A stretch of 64,000 nt of DNA from Xiphophorus maculatus. Taxonomy: Eukaryota > Chordata > Actinopteri > Cyprinodontiformes > Poeciliidae. Shown piece after piece: positions 48,801 through 60,287 of the stretch. Both the position numbers and the translations under genes were made by a program. Each line of letters begins with the position of its first letter. Position 1 is the first letter of the stretch. The stretch is from positions 1,922,001 through 1,986,000 of the forward strand of contig NC_036464.1 of assembly GCF_002775205.1 (NCBI RefSeq). Reading direction: 5' to 3'. The notes below the pieces were generated by a model. It ran no database searches. It was not told where the DNA came from and saw only the letters and a list, made by a program, of their open reading frames with translations.

Positions 48801-49233
48801 GATTTGATATCATCACATTTTGTTTACATCAGGATTATGCAACAGGCCTCAGAGGGACATAAAACCTGTTTAACATTCCAAGAGAGAAATCCTACATGTG
48901 AGTTTACAAGAACCTGGAAAGAGGTCACACTGCTGTAATATATAAAATGGAGGATTTGCAAATTTTAAGCCTAATCCAACCAAACAGTTAAAAGTCACAA
49001 TAATCCAGATTCTACCACTAAATAATTTCCTGAGAAAGAGAAAATTGCTGATGTATGTATCCTCCTCTCAATCTGAAGGAAATTTAGGATTTTTTTCCCT
49101 TAATAATCTCCATGACAGACTGGTGAAGAAATTTACCCAAAACCAACATAGTCAATGTTTATTCATGCATAACAACGTTTGAACTGGACTTCCTGAGTAG
49201 CTGAGCGTAGACTCATTATTGTGGTAGATATAG

Positions 49234-49273
49234 TTCTAATGTAAACAATTACACATCATTGTTTACATTAGAA
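49234..49273. repeat. Perfect 16-bp inverted repeat
   Basis: The arms TTCTAATGTAAACAAT and ATTGTTTACATTAGAA are exactly complementary around an 8-base loop. Confidence 0.95.
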
Positions 49274-49735
49274 TATTTCAAACAGAATATTTCAGCCTGA
49301 TGTTCACACCTGTAGGTCTTGTTACCCCATGAGACACGGATTAACCATTCCTCACATCATGCACAACTATCCGTATGAATTTGGAGACTTTTCTTTCTCA
49401 TTTGCCAAAGTTACATTGTGAAAACAGTTTTGCTGCCACCAAATTAACATTTAGATTTGGATTTTGTATGAATTCAACTTGGTGAATATTTCTCAGTTAT
49501 TGTTTTAAGTAAAGCTAAATGCTCTTTTTGAAACCAGAAACTCTCCATGAGTGCTTTTTATTTTGAATGCGTTGAGAACCTCCTCTTCGGAAACTACTCC
49601 GACATTCATTTCTTTGGAGCTCGTTATGATGCAAGAGTAACCATGGCAACTTGTGCCTTTTTTCTCCTCCATAAAAGCAACAATAAAGGTGTTTACTATT
49701 TATTGCCAAATTAGTTCAAGATACATGTGGATGCA

Positions 49736-49769
49736 TATGGTACACATGGTACATTCCATGTGTACCATA
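49736..49769. repeat. Perfect 14-bp inverted repeat
   Basis: The arms TATGGTACACATGG and CCATGTGTACCATA are exactly complementary around a 6-base loop. Confidence 0.95.
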
Positions 49770-52700
49770 AGGGGGAGGAAAACTAGAAGCTGGTGGTTTC
49801 TAGTCGTGGTTGTTGAGGTTCTAAGTTCCTCACTGGGAGTGTTGGATTTCAGAAAAAGTCAGAAATCAACGTTGGTGCTGTTGGCACAACAGGGACGTGA
49901 TAGGATGACAATGTCAAATTTGATCTCTGGGTCTGAAGCATACAGAACATGAAAGTACACCTAGGGGAATATTTACATATTTATCGTGATTAAATTGAAT
50001 GTTTTGTGATGTCATTGAGCCATAAATTTAAAATGCTCCGGTCTTTAAAAACAGGAGGCAAATTTCTAAAAGTGAAGTCACAACTGAAAGAGATAAAAGC
50101 TGCATTACACAGCCTATCAGCTCTATTGTTTTCCACGACAATTGTCTATGAAATTTTTGTTGGCATTTATGTTTGGATAAATCATAGAAATAATTGAAAG
50201 TAAATTCTAGATAACTGCAGATATTTAATCTCAGAACATAATATAATAAAGATGTAAGTAAAGATTGAAATTACAACCATTATAGTTCCTGTTTATCTGT
50301 TCTGTTTGAATGAGCTGCTGTCTTCAAACTCCACCCTAGTTTCGTATGTTCAGACATTATGTACATAAGTACCACGAAAAATAAGATGAGTTGTTGAAAA
50401 GCATTGATTTAACATGTGGGATGCCTGCAGCCAGCAATAACACAGCATTTGTGTCAAAGAAAAAAAAATGTCCATCCTACTTTTACTTTCCAAAATCATT
50501 AATTTGCCCCCCCCTAAAAGCAATGAAGGTTGACTAGTTTGGCTTGGTTTGGTGTTAAATTTTTAAAATCATAAGTGCATTCCTTCAGCTTTCCAAATAT
50601 TTGTAATATTGGTATTTACCCTGAGTCTGTACCCTGCTTTGATGATGCTGCAGGAGAGGTTTGATCCAGATCCCAAGGAATGACAATAACCTGTGTGACT
50701 TCTCCATCTGACGGAGGGATTTGCAGTCCAACGTCTTTAATGAGGTTTTTTTCTTCTCCTCAGCCCAATAAAAAAAGTTGTGCTTAATGTATAAGTAGTA
50801 TTTGGGTTTGATCTGAGTAGATGAATCGTTCTTAATGAATGCCACAACCTTTAATCATTGCCCTGTGATACAACAAAAGAAAAGGTCAGCATAGTTGTAA
50901 GAATATTCAAGAATCACAGCCATTGTCACTTTAAAAGCTTCTCACCTTGGAAACAGCTCAACTTTTCAATGTTTACATCCATGGCAACAGTTCCTGAATT
51001 GAAACCTTTCATTTTTTATGAATAGATTCATGCTGGGGTTCCTACAAGACATATCAGCTAATCACTGCAAATAGAAATCAATAGGTGAGAACATTAAACA
51101 TGAAAACAATCATTCTAATGTCTGTTCAGTCTGTTGTTTCATGTCCATGGGAAAGCAACACAAGTAACGTGTATTTTAGTCAGGCCATCTGGGACCTAAA
51201 GTGCAAAGGGCTCATAGATAGAAGAAGCTAAAATGTCTACAGAATGTTGAATTCATGGCAACCATCTGTATGTGTATGCAGGCATCAGGCTGTTAACGCT
51301 GAAATGGTACACTGGCAAACATTTAATGTAAAAATAATTATTAGCACGACAGCGGTAGAAGATGAATAATTACATATCTATCTATATGTACAACGAACAC
51401 AAGTCAAAATTAAAGTATGTACACTGTAAAACAGGTGGTTTAACTTGAAAATGAAAGTCCACTTGCTGCCTTTAAGATGCAACTGAAGTCAACAAGAAAT
51501 TTGTATTAGTTTTAAAACAGAAATTGAAGTTTCCACTCCTGTCTTTTTTAAGTGCTAGCCTAAAAACTCTAGTTTATTCAACTCCTGGAGGTTTGACAAA
51601 ATTTGTAAAAAGTTAACACAACTTACTACGTTAAGTTTATTTCACAAACTCGCAAACTCAAAATCTAAAACAAGCTAAATTTATTTGACCTAAAGCAATA
51701 GTGCCCAAAGTCAATCCTGGAAATAAATGAAATAAATCATTTTATTATTTGCTCTTCAGCTGCTCAACTAAATAATTAAGGTGTTTTTGAATTGAGTGCC
51801 TTGCAAATGAATTATTCTTACATTTTCTTATATTTTAAAAAAGGTTTTAGTGGGAATTTATTTAATATTTAAACGTGTGACGTGTACATGTTTGTATTAA
51901 ACAGGTTGAAAGATTCTGTGTTGATGGTGATACGTGTTATAACTATCATACATTTAAAAATACGGAATGGAAAGCAAATTCATATAAACAACAATTATGA
52001 TATATTAGGTTAGAAGTAGGACTTTAGATTGGCTAACAGGACAAAATGTGACGACAGCAAACCAAAGGCCAACAAAGCAATATAATAAAGGCAATGATTT
52101 TATGTTCTAAGGTGTGTCAGAAAATAAAGATAGAAATACCTTGATAATAATTAAACCACATTACCTTCATAAATTATGTGAGAGGTACGTTATGAAATGA
52201 GAATAAAAACTATTGGTGAATGAATATGGCTGAGGTTAAATTATGTCTAATTTGCAAAGCATGTTTCTGAACACGCATGTTTCATCCATGCATAAGTGTT
52301 AGCTGCATCTCCATCCCCTTCAGCGAATTGACACTTTTTTGTTAAAAACAAAACACACCTCAAGCAAGTGTAAACACATTTTAAAAACTGAGGAAATTAG
52401 TTCAAATGTTCCTGTTTCCATCAAACTTTTATCTATGCAATACCCCAAAAGGTGCACAAAAATGTTGATGGAAATAAGAGATTTAAATCTCCTCCATGCC
52501 TTTGTCTCTTCTTGGTTGAACAAGTGCTGCTATAAGATGTTCTCCTTCCTGAGCCTAATGTTGACCTTTTCGGACATCATCGCCTGCATCATCAAAACAA
52601 GACTCAAATGTCACTCTCCATTTTCTCAGCATTCAAGCTTCTTGTTTTCCTTTGTTCAGCCCTGAATGTTTCTGCTCCAGGCAGTTCCATTTCCTGTTCT

Positions 52701-53391
52701 CTTCCGTTGTAAGTCTTTATTTTAATCATTGAATGTCATTTTTGTTTTACAGTAGCATTTTTTTGTGTGTCCTTGTTTCATTTCAATTTCATGAAACTTA
52801 AGCTGAATAAAGTGAGATACTACCACATGCTTTAAGCTTACTTTATTAGTAGTCTTCAAAGACAGGGTACAAATAATCACCTTCGTCTGTAACTTTCAAT
52901 CCAGCTGGTTCTGTTCAAATACAAGAGCAGGAAAGTTCAAAGGTAAAAAACACAACCATGCTACAGCTAATAAAACAGATATACAAGTAAAGTAAAAAAT
53001 AGAATCTCTTTAGCGCAGATTTACATTTTTACAAACCGTAATGTAAAATAAGCAGGGATTTTTCTGCTGGTGTTTTTGAACGAGGGATGTTTCAGGATTT
53101 TAACCTGTAAATATCTCCTGGGTTCAGGTCGGCTTCATGGGGAGGAAGTTCTAGTTCATACTTCTGTGTTTGTGCGATTTTAAATGGTCATCTATAGGGA
53201 AACCGTGGCAACAGTGTCCCTTTCAACAGCAAATGAATCGGTGGATCGATGGTGTGTTCTGGATCCTGGTCAGCCAAATTATGTTAAATGCACAGGAGCA
53301 GTGATCTCTTCTTCTACCATGTGACCTTTCTGAAGAAGTCTGGCTCACCGAGAGGCATTAGAGAGAAGAAATCATTTGGATAATGAATGTT

Positions 53392-53397
53392 TTTATT
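53392..53397 (-). terminator. Possible poly-A signal of the small membrane protein gene
   Basis: AATAAA on the minus strand, about 36 bases after the stop codon at 53,433. Confidence 0.45.
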
Positions 53398-53432
53398 GTT
53401 GAATTCTGTCCTTTAGTGTCCTCTTTCTTGTT

Positions 53433-53909
53433 TCACATTTGTTCAGTCATATTTTCTGCCTTCAGGATTACTTCATCATTGGTTCCCATCCCTTCTTTCT
53501 CTGACTCTCCTGTCTCTGGTCCAGGACTGGATGGCAGCAGCTCCACATCCTTGGAGCTGCTTGTGCTGGCCGCCCTGGCGATCCTGGTGAGGGTCTGCTC
53601 ATAGGGCGAGGGCAGGTAGACCATGAGGAACACCCCATCTGACACATCCTGTTCAGAGCTGCTGCTGGGAAACTGGCCCCTACTGCGGCGCAGGGAGGAC
53701 AGCAGCTCACAGTTCCTCTCCGGGTCCTGCAGATCTTCCAGGGCGATCACGTTGGCCAAATCCAGCTTCCCATCCAGACGGAAGCCCCGCCGGCGCCGAC
53801 AGATCAGAAAGCCAAGGATGCTCACCAAAAGGACGAGGAAGGAAGCCGTTCCTATGACGATGTAGGTGATGGATCTGGTGCTGATGATGGCTTCACCTGA
53901 ACCTTGACC
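53433..53909 (-). CDS. Last exon of an unassigned single-pass membrane protein
   Basis: A 158-codon exon begins at the acceptor CTCTTAG and reads GQGSGEAIISTRS. A hydrophobic stretch of about 25 residues follows (ITYIVIGTASFLVLLVSILG, then FLIC) and a stop-transfer RRRR. The roughly 125-residue inner tail is acidic and Ser-rich, with ANVIALEDL, a DVSDGVFLMVYLPSPYEQ segment and a C-terminal ENMTEQM. The order outer stub, TM, RRRR, tail points to type I topology. Codon use looks real and the frame stays open over the whole exon. I do not recognise the family. It lies tail to tail with NLR2 and downstream of arfgef3 on the same strand. Confidence 0.7.
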   Translation of the reverse strand, partial: GQGSGEAIISTRSITYIVIGTASFLVLLVSILGFLICRRRRGFRLDGKLDLANVIALEDLQDPERNCELLSSLRRSRGQFPSSSSEQDVSDGVFLMVYLPSPYEQTLTRIARAASTSSSKDVELLPSSPGPETGESEKEGMGTNDEVILKAENMTEQM

Positions 53910-54803
53910 CTAAGAGCCAGACACAGTTAGGACCAGAAAATAATCACACACACATAAATACACACCTGTCCACCCCTGCATGCATTCATCTGTCTGTCTG
54001 ATAAACAGAGAGGCAACATCTGGCCACTGGAGGGCGCTGTAGGTCAAAGATTTACTTTGTCCTCTTTAAAAGATGTTAATCTGCATGTGTGAACTGTGAG
54101 GATTACAAGAACAGCTGTTCTTCTTTATGATTTCCTAATTGATTTAAATGTTGATGGTGTTCTGGTTGGTAGAAAAAGAAAAAGAAATCTTTGTCTTGAT
54201 GTTGAGTAAAACTGTAAAACATGGTATGAATATGTGTCTAAATTATGCTTTAAAAATGTTTTAATTATAAAATCATTTTTACAAACTAGGAAAGAGAACC
54301 ATTTACTTGAATTAAGTTTGATTTAAATATATATTGTTGAGGATAAACTTTAGCTGCCACAGATATTTATATGTAAAAACAAATTTGTTTAAAAGTCCCA
54401 GAGTAATGTAACCAGCCTGGTTAACTGTTACATTTAAAATAGGAGATCTTTTATGTGTAAATTTGACTATGATATATGTATTTTTAAAGTAAATGTGTCT
54501 GCTCATTCTGCTGCCTTGATTTTCTGAAACCAGAACCAAACAGATTAAAAAAAATTCTTCAGATGAGCAACATTTTGAAATAGTAACACAAACTGCTCTA
54601 CAGGAAACTGCAGAAGTAAAAAGTTTTAATCTTTATTAAAATTGGAGAATTTTTCTTTCCTAATTAAACCTGAAAAGCTCATCTGAAAATAAAAGCTTAC
54701 ATGCTTAGTTGTGGTTCATTAGGATTTCCCCCCTTTTTTCATTCACAACACCACCTGTGTGGAGCAGAAGCAGCAGTGCGTCGCTCCGACTGCATGGACT
54801 CAC

Positions 54804-54914
54804 CATAGCCTGTCTGTCGGTGGACGGCAGCGGTGATGGGACAGTGGACCAGTCCAGAGAGTCCCGACCTGCAGGTCCAAACCTCATCCAGCTGCTCTCC
54901 AGCAGAGACCGCAT
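54804..54914 (-). CDS. Probable upstream exon of the small membrane protein
   Basis: The donor ATG|GTGAGT at 54,804 ends a frame that joins in phase 0 to the exon at 53,909. It reads MRSLLESSWMRFGPAG then RDSLDWSTVPSPLPS. The true start is uncertain. A leader-like sequence in another frame (CLLVAAVASG) just upstream would need a different splice or frame, so the 5' end may be wrong. The given start is the Met at 54,914. Confidence 0.4.
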
Positions 54915-54969
54915 GGTGGGCTGGAGGAGGATCCAAAGTTCTGCTGAAACCTGAGGCCACAGCGGCCAC

Positions 54970-57900
54970 AAGTAGACAGAAAGTAAAGGTGGAGCAAAGA
55001 GGCGCAGCGGAGGAGCTGTCTGCTCACAGCTGATGGTTTCACTGAGAGCGGCGCTGAAGTGATCAGGCTGAAATAAAAAGTGATGAGTGGGAGGGGAGAA
55101 ATGAGGGCAGCAGACAGAGAGAGAGAATCCAGAGGAGGAGAGGAACAGAGACGTCACTGGTTCTGATGGGCAGATCATCAGAACAACAACACAGCTGGAC
55201 TCTTGATTCAATTCAAGTTTCATCCTGATCAATCAATGCAAATGATCCACTTTAAACAAAAATATGATGTTTTGAATTGCAGAAAGTTCAGAAATAATCC
55301 AGTCATGTAATAGAAAGGCTCCAAACTCAGAGAATGAGGCAGATTTGAATCAAAACAAACAGTTTTAATCTGGATCTTTTTAGGAATATTTGATAAAAGC
55401 AACAACTGAAAACTCGATGGTTTTGGTTCTGCTGGAGGTTTCTTCCTGTTAAAGGGGAATCTTTCCTCTCCACTGTCGCTACATGCATGATTGGTATGAG
55501 AAACTGCTGCAAAGTCAAGGACACAACGCTGGTGTCTGTCTACGGTCGCTATGTCCAGGAGCGAATGCTGCAAATCAATGACTCAATCAATCTGCTGGGT
55601 TTCCTTAGATCAGGGCCAGAGTCCTACAACTTTTAGATGTGTCCCTTATCCTACACACTTGACCTAAATCACAAAACTGTCTCACAAGCATCCAATCACG
55701 CTCTGCAGAGCTCTGCTAATGAGCTAATATTGTGCTAAAGCAGAAAGACATCTAAAGGTCGCAGGACTTAAGGACTGCTGCTTGAGACCAATGCCTTAGA
55801 TAGAAAACTTGTTAAACTACTTTGAGTAATGAACTGAACTTGATGGACTGTTTGATGATAACTTTTTTTTCTGTAAAGTGCCTTGAGATGCTGTGTTGTG
55901 AATGATGATGCAGCTTTAGCTTTCAGCTCCATCCATGTTCTCTGTCCTGATACGTCTGAGTTCCAGTGATCATGAATAAGATCCTTTCAGCAGAGCTGAA
56001 CCATTGGTCAGACTGCGTCAGAGATGAGGTGAGCAACGTCTGCAGACTCCTGGTCGCCTCTCTTCAGATACAATCAAAGGAAAGGAGTCCAGAGCTGAGA
56101 AGGACTCAGTTAAGGAGCAGAGTACTCCTTCCAGGACCAGGACCAGTTTGGAATCATCCAGGAGGAGATGGGAGAAAGAAATGATGTGACCTGATCTCAA
56201 AAGGAGGGATGGATGTGAGTTCCTGAATAATTATTCAGGGCATCATTTACATAAGACACTGAGGGGAGTTTAAAGAATCTTGCTGAAATATTTGAATAAA
56301 AAATGTAATTATTATCCTTATATTTCAAAATACAGAACAAGACAGAAAAATCTCTTACTACTTTCTGCACCTCATAAAGCTTTATTCTTTCAATTGTAGA
56401 TTTATAGAAATCTAGAAATAAAGTTTTTCTTTCTTTATTGGATGAGATTAAAAGATTACAAACATGGTGTAGATTAGAAAGACTCAAAATACCAGTTTGG
56501 TTGGTGCAGCATGTTTCTGACCCCTCTGTACCGGAACCGTCCACTTCAGAAACTGTGCCACATGTCTGGGTCACATAAATACTTTCTCTGGCCGTGTCAA
56601 ACACCAGGTCAGCTGCATCAAAGCTGCTTTAACTGCTCCGCTCCTCGATTACCAGACAAACAGCTTTCCTTCCAGAACCGTCATCTATCAATGACACAGC
56701 CAATCATGAAACAGTCTGCTGCATCTGCCCAGCAGCACAACTAAAGTCTGATCTCAGCGAAAGCAGACGAGGTCAGACTTTGCTTTTTTAGTTCCCCACT
56801 AAAAAAGCAAAGAGAAACCACCAAATTATTGATGGTTTCTCTGTTTATTACAGGATGAGTTAAGACGAGGGCTTCCAAGCAAAAAAGAAAAGCAAAATGC
56901 TAATAATTTTGCAAATAAAATTAACAGATGATGTTTGGACAGAAGATCTTCAGTGTGGGGCAATCACAAGATCTGAAACTTTCAGCCAAAGCTTTAGGTT
57001 AATCAAATTTAGGTTAAATGTGTGAAATCCAGACAGAAGGAACTAAAAGTGGGAATATCTCTGAAGAGCACAGACAAATATCCCGGCTGATTCAAAAAAT
57101 AAAAATCAGAGTGAAGCAGGAGGAAGGAAAATCAGTTTGTGATGAATGTTTGCATGACACAGACACATTAGTCAACAGCTTTTTAGTCATGGACTTAACA
57201 ACTAAATCCTTTCTGTTCACTGCTGATCACACTGACGGCTGACAACATCTGTCCACTCTCTGCTTGCCCTCAGACAGCTGGAATTAGGACAGGTCAGGGA
57301 CACTGGGCGGGGACAGAATGAGACCGAGAGACACAAAAAACATCCTGCTGACGGTCATTGTTCAGTCTGTAATCACTGCTTCACAGAAACAGACAGATGG
57401 ATTTTTCATCCTTACAGATCAGTTTGATGGTTTCATAGCTTTTGGTAATGCAAAACATTTTTTTGTATTACTAACTCTCCACATTTTATGCACTCAATCA
57501 CTTTGTGATCACTTTCACTCAGATGCTGAACAAAACTTTTATAAGTCTCTAATTTATTAACATCAGCTAACCATTATGTTTGATATGTTCAGAGACCATG
57601 TTAAGTCTAACTGGTTTTTGGACAAACACCAAATACCTGTTAGGTGTCTGAAACGTTCTTCATCCTTCAGTTATTTCTCCAAACACTTGACTTGATTTTA
57701 GTTGCAAAACATCAGAAGGAGTCAAAGAGTCTTGGTGTCTGTCGGACTCAACGAGGCGTCTAAATGCTAACTGGAGTTTTACCAGGTAAGATAAAAATCT
57801 TCTGGAAATATTATTATTGTAAGAGGGCCACACATTATTTTCTACATTCAAAATCAGTTTTAGTTTTTGAAATAAAAGGAATCCAAATTAGAAACTGATT

Positions 57901-60160
57901 CTGAAATAAATAGTTGAAGATGAATTGTTTGGATAAACAGTCCAATGAAAACTGACTTGACACCAATCGGTTGGGTTTGAGTCGTTTTATCAGTCAGAGA
58001 AAACTGGAGCAAATGGAGTAAATGAAGCAGTAATGAAGAATGAGAAAGTACTTAGAAATGATTGGGACAAACTGATGAAGTGGGTGAAAAGAGTAAATCT
58101 CCTTAGGAGAATCAGAAACCAACTGGCCTTCCTGTCCTCAATATGATCCGAGTGAGTGGCGCTCGCATCAGTGCAACATGCCTCTGTCATAATCTATCCT
58201 AAAGTGGACTTTGGTGTTAATGGAGGTCAGTGCAGCTCCAGCTTAGAGTGGTTTTCTCTGTAGACTTATCTTGTGAAACTATTCTATGCAGCTTGTGAAA
58301 ACACTTGGACCCAAATCAAAAAATGAGGTCATAGTGTGTTGTGTGGAGAGCAGACGGTAAAGGGATGAGCAGAGGCTGATTGTCTCAACCGTCTCTGGAA
58401 CAACAGTTCTACTAAGACCTGTTCACCCTGGATTAAAACCGGCCGTCTCAACGTGGTGCGGTCAGGGCAAATTTACAAAACCTCATTTCAAGGTACAAAC
58501 GCAAGAAAGTACCGTTACAAGGAAACATGCAGGCAAGAACAAAAATATTAAACTTATTTTTTATGAGTTGAGCTGTGATTGTTGTGTCATAAACCAGATG
58601 AAACTATGAGCCTCTGATTGACTGTCTTCCTTCTCAACATTAACAATGATTTTAGGGCCTCATATTTTGGTGTAATTTGTTATTGTGGAAACTACTCCCA
58701 GTAGAGAACCCATCATATCCTAAAGGAGTCACAATTCACACACCATTTATTGGCATATCGACTAATTCTCATTTGTTTGAGCTCCTTTTATGGCGCGATC
58801 ATTATGGCTGATAAAACATCAGCTGGACACAATGTGCAAACCACTGAGAACATTACAGGAGCATTAGCTTACAGCTGTGGACATAAAGAGGCTGTTGGTG
58901 TCATATGGTGTGACCAGTGAGTTTAAAACTTTCTCTTCTCATGATCCAACATCAACAGATGTCACCATGACGACACACTAAGACCTTCTTATCGATGATC
59001 AAAGTGAGCTAAAAACTGCCTGATCTTTACTGGGACAGAACCGTCTTAATATGGTCAGGAAAACATCTCTGCAGATCCCCCACATCCTGGACACAAACTA
59101 TTTAGACTTTTAACTTTAAATGCACACTACAGAGCATTACTTTCAATAATCATCTATGTTTTGGCCCCATATTTTACTCCTTTATAAAGAAGACAAGAGT
59201 CCGCTTGGACAATTCAGCTGGATCTGGTTGTATTTTAAATGAAGACATTCAATCAGTAACAGAAGATGTTGAACATGTTTCAGGAGATTTTGTTAACCTG
59301 CAGCTTTCAGTTTCAGCCCTCAGAGATTCAGCTGCAGACAGATCAGGAACAAACAGCGACAGCAGTAACACCATAACCAGCTTCACGTTTCTCACATGTC
59401 AAATTTCAAACAAAATGATCTTCACAGTGAGAGAAGAAGCATAAAAACATTGCAGAATTCAAGAAGAGGCCATAAATCCATATTCTGCATGTTGTATTTG
59501 GTTTAAATAAATACCTCAGTGTTCCATGTTTAACAGGAGTCACATTCAGCGTTACAGAGACACAAAGAGCTGAAGCTAGAAAAGAGACGACCAAAACACA
59601 ATTGGATTAAATCCACAATAAGTCGCCTGTTTGACTCTGAAATGAAATGTTTGTGGTCCAAAGACCGAAGCTGGATCTTAGTTAAAGCAGAAACTTCCTT
59701 CAAACTTCCTGGTAACTGACTAAAAACAGAAATGATGATAAGCAACAGCTTATTAAATTCTCCCCCAAAGGCACCTTGTGGATTTTTTTTATTTTATTTT
59801 ACCTTTTTTGTTTTAAAGCAAATAAGCTGTTTTCTCTGTTTCAGCAGCAGCAACATGAATGCACATGTTGACTGCTGGAACTTTGAGAAATCCACAAAAT
59901 ATGTAATAAAAGGTGGGAAAAGTCTCAGAGGAATGCTGCGATGCACAAGGAAGCATCACAATATGACAATAAATATGAAGCAACACAACACAGACGGTAC
60001 CAAGATGACAAGGAACATGTACCAGCAAAAACAGAAGTGCTCTGAATATTATGAAATAAATAAAAGCCATTCAGAAAATCAGACTTTAACAAGGAACCAG
60101 AGCAAAAATGCCACATTAATATTTAAATGCTCTCCATCGTACAAACAACTCTTTACAAAC
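54970..60160. other. Intergenic between the small membrane gene and arfgef3
   Basis: No supported exon. A degraded relative of the hAT MITE at 30,130 is visible around 55,615-55,790, with CCTACAACTTTTAGATGTG on the left and ACATCTAAAGGTCGCAGGAC on the right. Remaining open frames are short and lack recognisable domains. Confidence 0.45.
55610..55790. mobile_element. Degraded hAT-type MITE
   Basis: The inner inverted repeat AACTTTTAGATGTG and its complement CATCTAAAGGT resemble the element at 30,130-30,355. The ends are eroded. Confidence 0.55.
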
Positions 60161-60166
60161 TTTATT
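60161..60166 (-). terminator. Possible poly-A signal of arfgef3
   Basis: AATAAA on the minus strand, about 120 bases after the arfgef3 stop. Confidence 0.45.
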
Positions 60167-60287
60167 CATTTAATCAACAGTTCCTCCGTCCAGCTGACTG
60201 AGTCGTCTCTCTGTGAAAGGGTCATTTCTTTCTCTCAACATCCTCAGCGTGTCCTTCACCCAGCCACACCTCATCGACCCGGTGATG

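Larger units (their letters stand above)
47786..53391. other. Intergenic after NLR2
   Basis: No supported exon. The NLR2 3' untranslated region may end near the AATAAA at about 48,397. An inverted dispersed repeat lies at 48,735-48,800. Two perfect short hairpins occur at 49,234-49,273 and 49,736-49,769. Other open frames are short and lack family features. Confidence 0.5.

Noticed and set aside
52320-52670. Overlapping open frames on both strands
   Set aside because: No domain, no splice support; the sequence resembles a decayed interspersed repeat.
55966-56744. Several short plus-strand frames between the membrane gene and arfgef3
   Set aside because: Short and compositionally ordinary, with no recognisable domain or start context.
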